A DNA stretch of 21,790 nucleotides, from positions 229 through 22,018 of the forward strand of contig DBMS01000186.1 of the NCBI GenBank assembly GCA_002297665.1, written 5' to 3'. The position numbers and the translations under genes are program-made. Within the stretch, counting starts at the first letter, position 1, and each line of letters begins with the position of its first letter. Below the pieces are notes generated by a model, which saw only the letters and a list, made by a program, of their open reading frames with translations, was not told the DNA's origin and searched no databases. Of this stretch, positions 15,765 through 21,790 are shown in pieces. This DNA comes from Holophagaceae bacterium UBA692 (GTDB taxonomy: Bacteria; Acidobacteriota; Holophagae; Holophagales; Holophagaceae).

Positions 15765-17135
15765 TCAAGGCAGCCGTTTCGCGGGGATCGTGCGCGCCCC
15801 CTGGGTGAGCCTCAGGCCCGTGACGCCGCCCTCCGGACCGCGGAGGACGCGGAGCATGCCGTTCCAGGCCTGGATGAAGAACACCGTCCCGCCCTGCGGC
15901 ACGGCCACCGCCTCCGGCATGCCGGGGGCGGACGCGAACAGCCGCCCGTCCTTCACGGCCAGGGCCAGGGCGTTCCGGGCGTCGAGGGCGTAGGTGCCCG
16001 CCATTTCCGCCAGGGTGCCGGGCGGGACCGGGACACCCTCCGGAAGCAGGGCGGGTTTGCAGGGCTCCCCCAGGGCCATGGCGCCCAGGTCCCGGGCCAC
16101 CGCGGCGGTGAAGGTGCTCTCGAAGTTCAGCAGCAGGATGACGCTGACGTCGTCGTCCACGAAGCGCTGCATGTCGCAGCGGAAGCCCGTGATGTCCCCG
16201 GAGTGGCTGATGAGCCTGCGGCCGAAGCGCCGGTCCACGAACCACCCGCAGGCGTAGTTCTCCTTCACGGGCGTGAACAGGCGCTCCAGGCTGGTCCCGT
16301 TCAGGGGCTTGTGCGAGCGCAGGGCGCGGTCCCAGCGGAACAGGTCCCCCACGGTGGAATAGATGGAACCGGCCCCGTTCATGAAGGCCATGTCCCGGTA
16401 GCTCACGCGCTTGACGCCGTTCTCGTCCCGCACGTAGCCGTCGGCCCTTCGCCCCAGGATGTCCTCGTGCTCGTCCACGCCCGTGGCGGTCATGCCCAGG
16501 GGCCGGAACAGCTCGTCCCGCAGGAAGGCGGCGAAGTCCCGCCCGGAGACCTTTTCGATCACGGCCGCGAGCAGGGTGAAGCCGGCGTTGGAGTAGTTCC
16601 AGGATTCCCCGGGCTGGGCGCGCGGGGGCTGGTCCTTGAACCAGTCGATCACTTCGCGCAGGGGCAGGTGGTGGAGGTTCTTCTCCCAGTAGTCCGGCAG
16701 CTGGTTGAAATTCGCCAGCCCCGAGGTGTGGGAGAGGAGCTGGTGGAGCGTGATCCGGTCGGCCCGGGGGAACCCGGGGAGGTACTTCGCCAGCGGATCC
16801 TCCAGGCGGAGCTGGCCGCGCTGTTCCAGCAGCAGGATGGCCGCGGCGGTGAACTGCTTGGAAAGGGAGCCCAGGCGGAATTTCGTGTCCACGCCGTTGG
16901 CCGCGTCCCATTCCCGGTTCGCCGGACCGAACCCCTTGGCCACCAGCACCTCCCCTCCCCTGGCCAGCAGGACGGAACCGCTGATGAGATCCCGCTTGAG
17001 GAGGGGCTCCAGGTAGGCATCCACCTGGGCCGCCAGCTCCGGCCGGGCCGGGGCCTCCGTGGACGGAGGGGTGGCGGCCAGGGGCGGCAGGGGCGCCGCG
17101 AGCGCCAGGGCGAGGACCGTGAGCAGGGATTTCAT
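15765..17135 (-). CDS. Exported serine hydrolase, class C beta-lactamase / D-alanyl-peptidase fold
   Basis: 456-residue periplasmic protein with a signal peptide (1-21). The beta-lactamase-related domain (about 35-345) has the three expected active-site elements: S90-L-S-K93, Y181-S-N183 and H311-S-G313. A C-terminal extension of about 100 residues ('TLAEMAGTYALDARNALALA' onward) resembles the lipocalin-like tail of many such hydrolases. The HSG in place of KTG is typical of esterase/peptidase relatives rather than true AmpC, so a role on D-amino-acid peptides or esters is more likely than antibiotic resistance. The ATG at 17135 has GGGAG 7 bases upstream. Monocistronic on the minus strand. 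Confidence 0.9.
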   Translation of the reverse strand: MKSLLTVLALALAAPLPPLAATPPSTEAPARPELAAQVDAYLEPLLKRDLISGSVLLARGGEVLVAKGFGPANREWDAANGVDTKFRLGSLSKQFTAAAILLLEQRGQLRLEDPLAKYLPGFPRADRITLHQLLSHTSGLANFNQLPDYWEKNLHHLPLREVIDWFKDQPPRAQPGESWNYSNAGFTLLAAVIEKVSGRDFAAFLRDELFRPLGMTATGVDEHEDILGRRADGYVRDENGVKRVSYRDMAFMNGAGSIYSTVGDLFRWDRALRSHKPLNGTSLERLFTPVKENYACGWFVDRRFGRRLISHSGDITGFRCDMQRFVDDDVSVILLLNFESTFTAAVARDLGAMALGEPCKPALLPEGVPVPPGTLAEMAGTYALDARNALALAVKDGRLFASAPGMPEAVAVPQGGTVFFIQAWNGMLRVLRGPEGGVTGLRLTQGARTIPAKRLP

Positions 17136-17553
17136 GCTTCAACTCCCGTGGGAAAAGGGGTCCTCGCCCATTCCTGCGGGTGGCCCGGCCAGGCGGGAAC
17201 CGGCGGATGGAGGTTGCGCCCTTGGCGCATGGCCGCCCGGAAAAGGATCGCGCGGGATGAGGCCGGCCCCCTCCGGTTGCAGCCAAAGGGGCATCGCCCG
17301 CAGCGAACGGGCGATCCCGTCCAGGGAGCCTTCAGCGGGGCCTTCATCGCCGTCCGTCCCCGTCGAATGAAAGCCCGGTATACCGGAACACAGATCACCG
17401 GCCCCTGCTTCAGGGCGGCGCCTGAATTGGGGCCGGGTTTTCTGGGGAAAGGCCACGGGAATGCGCTGGCCCGCGAGCTGCGTCAAGCCTAGGTCAAGCT
17501 GGTCCAGCAGCGGGGCATCGGGATCCTTATGGAACCCGGACCGCCCGCTCCGG
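17136..17553. other. Intergenic region between serine hydrolase and tatA
   Basis: 418 bases with no convincing gene on either strand; the open frames present lack coding-like structure. It holds a perfect 12-bp palindrome CCGGTATACCGG (17375-17386) and a 7-base direct repeat GTCAAGC at 17482-17488 and 17493-17499 (GCTTGAC on the minus strand, 11-bp period). Either could be a control site for the minus-strand serine hydrolase, whose promoter I cannot place. Confidence 0.4.
17519..17538 (-). terminator. Possible terminator after tatA
   Basis: CGGGATCC (17519-17526) pairs with GGAACCCG (17531-17538) with one A-A mismatch and a TTAT loop, 16 bases after the tatA stop on the minus strand. No T-run follows, so this is a weak call. 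Confidence 0.3.
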
Positions 17554-17712
17554 TCAGTCCTTCAGCCCGGACGTCAATTCCTTGCTGGCCTTCTTGAATT
17601 CCTGGATGCCCCTGCCCAGGGACTTGCCCAGTTCAGGCAGCTTGCTGGGCCCGAAGAAGATCAGCAGGCAGACGCCGATCAGCAGGATTTCAGTCATTCC
17701 GAGATTGCCCAT
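17554..17712 (-). CDS. tatA: Twin-arginine translocase subunit TatA/TatE
   Basis: 52-residue protein that forms the membrane-crossing part of the Tat export pathway. A short polar N-terminus and one helix ('EILLIGVCLLIFFG', residues 8-21) lead into the hallmark F20-G hinge, then the amphipathic helix 'PSKLPELGKSLGRGIQEFKK' (22-41) and a short tail. This matches the TatA/E consensus (FG...KLPEL...G..I.EFK). It is shorter than a typical 60-90-residue TatA, close to minimal TatE. The ATG at 17712 is 6 bases after GGAG. Last gene of a minus-strand unit with the cytochrome (34-base gap) and the Tat-signal flavoprotein, so it probably supports export of that flavoprotein. No tatB or tatC is in view. 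Confidence 0.93.
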   Translation of the reverse strand: MGNLGMTEILLIGVCLLIFFGPSKLPELGKSLGRGIQEFKKASKELTSGLKD

Positions 17713-17746
17713 GGTTCACTCCAGTTCGTTCGGATGGTCTCGCCGC

Positions 17747-18439
17747 TCACTTGTCGAAGGGAGCGACGAGGGTGGTCTTGGGGTGGCAGTCCTTGCAGAG
17801 GACCACCGATGGCTGGTGCCCGAAATGGCACGCGGTGCAGGCGATGTCCCCGTAGTGCGACTTGTGGGGATTCAGGCCGTGGGCTTCCTTGGGCTTGGTC
17901 TTCTCCGCAAGGGCCTCCATGGGACCGTGGCAGGCCAGGCACCGCGGGTTCGCCACTTCTCCCCCCCTCAGGGGGAAGGCGGGGCCGTGGCATCCCGCGC
18001 AGGAGACCTGCTTGGCGGCATGGTGGCCCGAAAGGTACGTGGCGGCGCCCGGCACCGGCATGAGCTCCCGGGTTCGCGCGAAATCGGCGGCGTCCGGCTT
18101 GCCCAGGCTCCGCTTGCCGCCCTTGACGGTGAAGGACCTGCCCGCCTTGAATTCATGGCACGCTGAGCACGGCACGCCGCTCTCCGGGGCCGCGTGTCCG
18201 CGGTGGATCCGCACGGCGAAGGCGTTCTTTCCCGCGTCCGGTGCGGGCTTGCCGTGGCAGGGCAGGCACTCGGCGATGGACCGGCCCTTGACCGCCGGAT
18301 GCGCGTCGCCCAGCACCTTCTTGAAGTCGGGGTGGCAGGCGCCGCAGGCCGCGGGAGCCTTCGCCGGGGCCGCGCCCAGTCCCCCCGCGAACGCCAGGAG
18401 CAGGGCCGCCATCAGCCAGGATTCGGGAAATCGTTTCAT
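17747..18439 (-). CDS. Periplasmic seven-haem c-type cytochrome
   Basis: 230-residue secreted cytochrome: signal peptide 1-24 ('LMAALLLAFAGGLGAA') and seven CxxCH haem-attachment motifs at 32-36, 58-62, 91-95, 147-151, 167-171, 201-205 and 215-219. His-rich stretches between them ('IHRGH', 'SGHHAAK', 'NPHKSHYG') can supply distal axial ligands, as in bis-His cytochrome c3/c7-like and NapC-partner proteins. No membrane anchor is seen, so it should be soluble in the periplasm. It lies between the flavoprotein and tatA genes and is the obvious electron donor to the flavoprotein. ATG at 18439 with GGAGG about 9 bases upstream. Heptahaem count differs from the four-haem domain of fumarate-reductase flavocytochromes. 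Confidence 0.92.
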   Translation of the reverse strand: MKRFPESWLMAALLLAFAGGLGAAPAKAPAACGACHPDFKKVLGDAHPAVKGRSIAECLPCHGKPAPDAGKNAFAVRIHRGHAAPESGVPCSACHEFKAGRSFTVKGGKRSLGKPDAADFARTRELMPVPGAATYLSGHHAAKQVSCAGCHGPAFPLRGGEVANPRCLACHGPMEALAEKTKPKEAHGLNPHKSHYGDIACTACHFGHQPSVVLCKDCHPKTTLVAPFDK

Positions 18440-18457
18440 CGGGAGCTTCCTCCGGGG

Positions 18458-18487
18458 CCGCGGTCCCTGCATGAACGGGGACCGCGG
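18458..18487 (-). repeat. Hairpin in front of the cytochrome gene
   Basis: Perfect 10-bp arms CCGCGGTCCC (18458-18467) and GGGACCGCGG (18478-18487) with a 10-base loop, just upstream of the cytochrome SD on the minus strand. Probably an intercistronic mRNA structure that affects processing or translation. Confidence 0.55.
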
Positions 18488-18517
18488 GGGTGATGGAACC
18501 GTCAGACGTGGTGGAGC

Positions 18518-18566
18518 ACGAGGGGGGACGGAGAGGTCGCGCAGCGACCGCGCGGTCCTCCCTCGT
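18518..18566 (-). repeat. Long hairpin directly after the flavoprotein gene
   Basis: Outer arms ACGAGGG (18518-18524) and CCCTCGT (18560-18566), inner perfect stem GGTCGC (18535-18540) / GCGACC (18544-18549) with a GCA loop. It starts 6 bases after the flavoprotein stop on the minus strand. No T-tract follows, so partial termination or transcript stabilisation between the first and second genes is more likely than full termination. Confidence 0.5.
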
Positions 18567-18571
18567 TCACG

Positions 18572-20158
18572 TCAGATTTTCTCGGCCGCGGCCTTGAGGC
18601 CCGCGATGCGTCCGAACACCGTGGCGTCGGGCGTGGCGTTGCCGCCCAGGCGGTTGGCGCCGTGGAGGCCGCCCGTGATCTCGCCGGCCGCATACAGGCG
18701 CGGGATGGGCTTGCCCCAGATGTCGAGGACCTGGGTGTCCTTGTTCACGCGCAGGCCGCCCATGGTGTGGTGCACGGCGGGCCACTGGGCGATGGCGTAG
18801 TAGGGGCCCTGCTCCAGCGAGACCATCACCGGGGTGATGTTCTTGCCGAATTCCGGATCCTTCTTGTCCTTGAGGTAGCCGTCGTGCTTGCGGATGGTCT
18901 CGGTGAGCACGGCGGGGTCGATCCCGATCTTGGTGGCCAGCTCGGCCAGGGTGGCGGCGCGCACGAAGCGGCCCGCGGCGACGGCCTTGTTGGCCTCCTC
19001 CAGGGTGCCCATCTTGGGGATCATGGCCTCGTTGAAGATGGAGAAGGTCTTCTTGCCGCCGGTGGCCATCTCGGCCCGGGAGACCACGTCGCGGCGCTCG
19101 AGCTCGTTGACGAAGCGCACGCCCTTCTCGTTCACGTAGACGATGCCGTAGCCGGGCCCGCGGAAGGGGTACACGGCCGGGGCGTCCAGGATGCCGGTCT
19201 CGGGGTCGGCGTAGGGATAGAGCTGGATGAAGGCCATGTGGAGGGTGTCGGCCCCGACGGCCTGGGCGTAGCGGATCATCTCGCCGGTGGCGCCCTTGTG
19301 GTTGGTGCAGTTGTAGCCGGCGTTCAGGGTCGGGTTGTAGATCATGCGCATGGGAACGTCGCGGCCGAAGCCGCCCGAGGCCAGCACCACGGCCTTGCGC
19401 GCGCGGATGTTGACGGGGCCGCGGCCGGTCTCGAGCTCGACGCCCAGCACGGGGCTCTCGACGTCCTTGCGCCAGAGCCAGCTCACCTTGGCCTTCAGCC
19501 GCATCTTGGCGCCCCGCTTCTCGGCGATCCTGCGCAGCGCCTCGGTGAAGCCCTTGCCCACGCCTTCGATGCAGGTGTGGGTGCGGTACTGGCTGTGGCC
19601 GCCGGTGCGGTTGAGGATCTGGCGCAGCTCCAGGCCGCCCTCGTCGATCATCCAGTCCAGGGCCTTGGGGGCTTCGGCCGTGAGGATCTCCACCAGCTCG
19701 GGGCTGCCGAAGTAGTCGCCGCCCTTGAGGGTGTCGTTCTTGTGGATGTCGGAGCTGTCGTTGCCGAGGTTGAACTTCTCGCGCATATGCAGCTTGTCGG
19801 TCCAGGCGTTGTATTCGCCGCCGTTGATGATGGAGTTGCCGCCGTAGACCGGCATCTTCTCCAGGACGATGACCGTGCAGCCCTTGCCGGCGGCTTCGGC
19901 CGCGGCGGCCAGGCCCGCGAAACCGGAGCCGATGACGACCACGTCGTAGCTCTCGTCCCACTTGGTGGGCAGCTTCTTCTTGGCCGGCGCGGTCCCGGGG
20001 GCGGGCGCGGCGCCCAGGTTGAGGGCGAAGGTCCCCGCCGTGGCCGCCAGGCCCACCGCGAGCGACGTCTTCAGGAAGCCCCTGCGGTCGGATCCCTGGG
20101 CTTCGCCCAGGCCGTCGTCCTGGTTCCCCTTGGCATCAAGGTTGTCCGGATTCTTCAT
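18572..20158 (-). CDS. Tat-exported FAD-dependent reductase, fumarate/urocanate reductase-type flavoprotein
   Basis: 528-residue periplasmic flavoprotein. Tat signal 'SDRRGFLKTSLAVGLAATAG' (23-42) ends near 'LNLGAAPAP'. FAD-binding Rossmann motif 'VVVIGSGFAGLAAAAEA' (73-89) with Glu100, and further FAD contacts at 'YGGNS' and near the C-terminus 'LYAAGEITGGLHGANRLGGN' (488-507). Reductase-family catalytic features are present: 'FVNELERRD' with Arg356 where the family has its proton-donor Arg, 'VHHTMGG' (462-468) and Arg503. The substrate-carboxylate His found as 'AHP' in fumarate reductase is replaced by 'LYPY' (313-316), so fumarate is unlikely. No haem or FMN domain is fused; electrons probably come from the adjacent cytochrome. 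ATG at 20158 with AAGGAG about 6 bases upstream. Confidence 0.9.
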   Translation of the reverse strand: MKNPDNLDAKGNQDDGLGEAQGSDRRGFLKTSLAVGLAATAGTFALNLGAAPAPGTAPAKKKLPTKWDESYDVVVIGSGFAGLAAAAEAAGKGCTVIVLEKMPVYGGNSIINGGEYNAWTDKLHMREKFNLGNDSSDIHKNDTLKGGDYFGSPELVEILTAEAPKALDWMIDEGGLELRQILNRTGGHSQYRTHTCIEGVGKGFTEALRRIAEKRGAKMRLKAKVSWLWRKDVESPVLGVELETGRGPVNIRARKAVVLASGGFGRDVPMRMIYNPTLNAGYNCTNHKGATGEMIRYAQAVGADTLHMAFIQLYPYADPETGILDAPAVYPFRGPGYGIVYVNEKGVRFVNELERRDVVSRAEMATGGKKTFSIFNEAMIPKMGTLEEANKAVAAGRFVRAATLAELATKIGIDPAVLTETIRKHDGYLKDKKDPEFGKNITPVMVSLEQGPYYAIAQWPAVHHTMGGLRVNKDTQVLDIWGKPIPRLYAAGEITGGLHGANRLGGNATPDATVFGRIAGLKAAAEKI

Positions 20159-20314
20159 GTGATTCTCCTTCCCTGGTTGGGGTGATGGCCGTGCAGGGCG
20201 AGGCCCTCGCAGCCGGGTCCCGCAGCGACCTGAGCAGTGGATGAATACCCTATGGATCCATTCCACAGTAGGCCCCCGGCCCGGAAGCCTCAAAGGTGAG
20301 AAGTCGGGGCAATT

Positions 20315-20336
20315 TCGGGTAGGATCGCCTACCCGA
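20315..20336. promoter_or_regulatory. Putative operator 1: 9-bp inverted repeat with TACCCGA half-sites
   Basis: Perfect arms TCGGGTAGG and CCTACCCGA separated by ATCG. Dyad symmetry of this size in a divergent control region is typical of a dimeric regulator site. The half-site recurs at 20396-20407. Confidence 0.6.
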
Positions 20337-20395
20337 TTGGGCCACAAACCTCTTGATTCAACAGCCCTTGTCAACTATTACCCACCCCTGGGCGC

Positions 20396-20407
20396 CGGGT
20401 ATACCCG
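20396..20407. promoter_or_regulatory. Putative operator 2: CGGGTATACCCG palindrome
   Basis: Perfect 12-bp palindrome sharing the CGGGTA/TACCCG half-site with operator 1. It ends 8 bases before the -35 hexamer of the PAS-LuxR gene, a position fitting autoregulation. Confidence 0.55.
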
Positions 20408-20415
20408 ACTCGCGA

Positions 20416-20444
20416 TTGACATCCCTCCGGGGCAGGACAATGAT
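20416..20444 (+). promoter_or_regulatory. Promoter of the PAS-LuxR regulator gene
   Basis: Perfect -35 TTGACA (20416-20421), 17-base spacer, -10 AATGAT (20439-20444). Transcription would begin near 20451, about 64 bases before the ATG at 20515. Confidence 0.6.
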
Positions 20445-20514
20445 CGGATCATCCCGATGCGCGAAGGGCGGGCCTTCCCTTCCTGCCGTTCAAGCGCCGC
20501 GGATGGGGGTTGCC

Positions 20515-21729
20515 ATGGAGCAGCGATGGGCGTCCTTCGACGCCTCCATAGGCCAGGAACTGTTCGAGGCGACCTCGGACCTGATCCTGGTGACCGATCC
20601 CCAGGGGGTCATCCTCCGCACCAACCGCAAGGCCGGACGCGTCCTCGCGGACGCCCCCACCCTCGGGCTGCCCTTCTGGGTCCGCCTGGGCCTGCCCTGC
20701 GACACGCTTAGGGGCGCCCTGGACGTCTGCGCCGCCCAGGTGCCCCGGTTCACCAGCGAGGCCCTCCAGGCCGCCTTCGCCATCCGGCTCGTGGCGCTGG
20801 GGGACGGCAGCGCCCCCGGCTTCCTGGTCCTGCTCAGCGAGACCACCGGCCCCTTCCTCCAGCGCACGGAGCTGGAGCGCCAGGTCAAGGAGCGGGCCGA
20901 GGCACTGGCCCGTTCGCAGAAGATGCTCCAGACCGTCTTCCAGGGCGTGGGCAAGGGCATCATCCTCGTGGACGAGGACATGGAAGTCATCGGCTCCAAC
21001 CAGAAGGCCTGCGAGACCTTCGGCATCCACCCCGAGAACATCCAGGGCGCCCACATCCGCTCCCTCTGCGACGGGCCCGGGCAGGAGGCCGTCCTGGGGA
21101 TGCTCGACACCATCGTCGAGAACCAGGTGATGAGCGCGGAAGTCACCGCCCTCTACTTCGACAAGAGCAGCTTTCCCGCCGTTTTCACCGTGAGCCTCAT
21201 CACCGTCGAAGGCAGCAGGCTCTGGATCATCATCACCGAGGACATCTCCAGGCAGAAGGAGATGGAGCAGCAGCTCAAGACCGGCAAGGTCCAGACGGAG
21301 GAGGCCAACATCGCCCTGCGCAACGTCCTCAAGAGCATCCAGCTCGAGCAGGAGGAGCATTCGGCCAAGCTCTCCCGCCGGATCACGGGGGACCTGGTGC
21401 CCATCCTGCACAAGATCCGGTCGGCCCCCACCGCCGAGGTCCGCAACGGCTACATCGATTTCCTGGGCGAACTCCTGGCCTCCCTCACCCGGGGCGCGGG
21501 GCCGCAGATGGACTTCGCGCTCCACCGCCTGAGCAAGACGGAGATGAAGATATGCAACTTCATCCTGGCGGGGTTCAGCACCAAGGAGATCTGCGCCACC
21601 ATGAACCTGGCCTTCGACACGGTCCAGACGCACCGCAAGAACATCCGGCGAAAGCTCGGCCTCTCGGGCTCGGCGGGCGTCAGCCTCCACGGATACCTCA
21701 ACAGCAGGAAGGTGGCGGTGGGCGCATGA
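20515..21729 (+). CDS. PAS-PAS-LuxR transcriptional regulator
   Basis: 404-residue soluble one-component regulator. A first PAS-like domain spans about 12-110 ('LFEATSDLILVTDPQGVILR'), a short coiled coil about 115-140, a second PAS about 138-245 ('VFQGVGKGIILVDEDMEVIG', ending 'WIIITEDISRQKEM'), then a coiled coil about 246-300 and a LuxR-type HTH at 338-384 ('LSKTEMKICNFILAGFSTKE' onward, recognition helix near 'DTVQTHRKNI'). The ALR..LK coiled-coil plus HTH arrangement resembles a PAS-LuxR family common in anaerobes. Start at 20515 follows GGGGGT; an ATG at 20503 is an alternative. Divergent from the flavoprotein operon, which it probably controls. Its stop overlaps an ATG at 21726. Confidence 0.88.
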   Translation: MEQRWASFDASIGQELFEATSDLILVTDPQGVILRTNRKAGRVLADAPTLGLPFWVRLGLPCDTLRGALDVCAAQVPRFTSEALQAAFAIRLVALGDGSAPGFLVLLSETTGPFLQRTELERQVKERAEALARSQKMLQTVFQGVGKGIILVDEDMEVIGSNQKACETFGIHPENIQGAHIRSLCDGPGQEAVLGMLDTIVENQVMSAEVTALYFDKSSFPAVFTVSLITVEGSRLWIIITEDISRQKEMEQQLKTGKVQTEEANIALRNVLKSIQLEQEEHSAKLSRRITGDLVPILHKIRSAPTAEVRNGYIDFLGELLASLTRGAGPQMDFALHRLSKTEMKICNFILAGFSTKEICATMNLAFDTVQTHRKNIRRKLGLSGSAGVSLHGYLNSRKVAVGA

Positions 21730-21764
21730 CCGAAGCCCGTTCCGGACGACCCCAGGGAGTGCCG

Positions 21765-21790
21765 ATGTTCGACGAGACCTTTGACGTCCT
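21765..21790 (+). CDS. Start of a further gene, cut by the window edge
   Basis: ATG at 21765 with GGGAG 5 bases upstream gives 'MFDETFDV' before the sequence ends. The same frame is open from an ATG at 21726 that overlaps the regulator stop as ATGA, so the gene is co-transcribed with the regulator. The opening residues resemble the beta-strand that precedes a Rossmann dinucleotide-binding loop, but eight residues cannot establish a function. Confidence 0.5.

Larger units (their letters stand above)
20159..20514. other. Divergent control region between redox operon and PAS-LuxR gene
   Basis: 356 bases with no gene. It carries two palindromic sites (20315-20336 and 20396-20407), further single TACCC motifs near 20236 and 20380, a 10-bp palindrome ATGGATCCAT (20252-20261) and a plus-strand promoter (20416-20444). 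I could not place a convincing minus-strand promoter for the flavoprotein, which may therefore depend on an activator. Confidence 0.6.

Noticed and set aside
18662..20185. Plus-strand 507-codon frame opposite the flavoprotein gene
   Set aside because: Repetitive Gly/His/Val-rich translation and no SD; the minus strand has clear FAD and Tat motifs.
1..21790. CRISPR array, tRNA or rRNA genes, insertion sequences
   Set aside because: No regularly spaced repeats, cloverleaf-like segments, rRNA stretches or transposase motifs were recognised on either strand.

Overview
The window is GC-rich DNA (strong G/C bias at third codon positions in nearly every gene) with SD-type ribosome binding sites. 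It carries a mraZ-rsmH-ftsL-ftsI division cluster, an Oar-like TonB-dependent receptor with an N-terminal carboxypeptidase-regulatory domain, an S46 peptidase relic, LytS/LytTR-type signalling and a Tat-exported flavoprotein with a multihaem cytochrome. This mix suggests a Gram-negative member of Acidobacteriota, perhaps of the Holophaga/Geothrix type. The assignment is inference from gene content; there is no rRNA here to test it.

Layout. 1-3276 (minus): start of the division and cell-wall cluster, mraZ, rsmH, ftsL-like and a penicillin-binding protein cut by the window edge, driven from 3277-3420, where five 10-bp-spaced boxes look like a MraZ operator. 3598-5878 (minus): a two-gene unit of an apparently exported TPR/SAM-methyltransferase protein and an APC amino-acid permease. 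6152-7286 (plus): an S46 dipeptidyl-peptidase pseudogene with its middle deleted and a frame change at the join. 7384-7803 (minus): an AT-richer secreted B-lectin-like gene with its own promoter. 8051-10925 (plus): three overlapping genes, two LytS-like membrane kinases and a LytTR response regulator. The second kinase is a collinear duplicate that has lost the phospho-accepting histidine. 11398-15704 (plus): an outer-membrane set (beta-barrel, Oar-like receptor, beta-barrel) ending in a strong terminator. 15765-17135 (minus): an exported class C beta-lactamase-fold serine hydrolase. 17554-20158 (minus): a periplasmic redox operon of a Tat-exported FAD reductase, a seven-haem cytochrome c and a 52-residue TatA. 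20515-21729 (plus): a divergent PAS-PAS-LuxR regulator, with palindromic GGGTA/TACCC sites between it and the redox operon. A further gene begins at the right edge.

How the genes may work together. The redox operon looks like a self-contained periplasmic electron-acceptor module: cytochrome as electron donor, flavoprotein as terminal reductase with a substrate pocket unlike fumarate reductase, and TatA to support export of the folded flavoprotein, probably controlled by the divergent PAS regulator. The kinase pair plus LytTR regulator lies directly upstream of the outer-membrane set and may control it, but no binding site was recognised. These two regions are the most promising for new biology.
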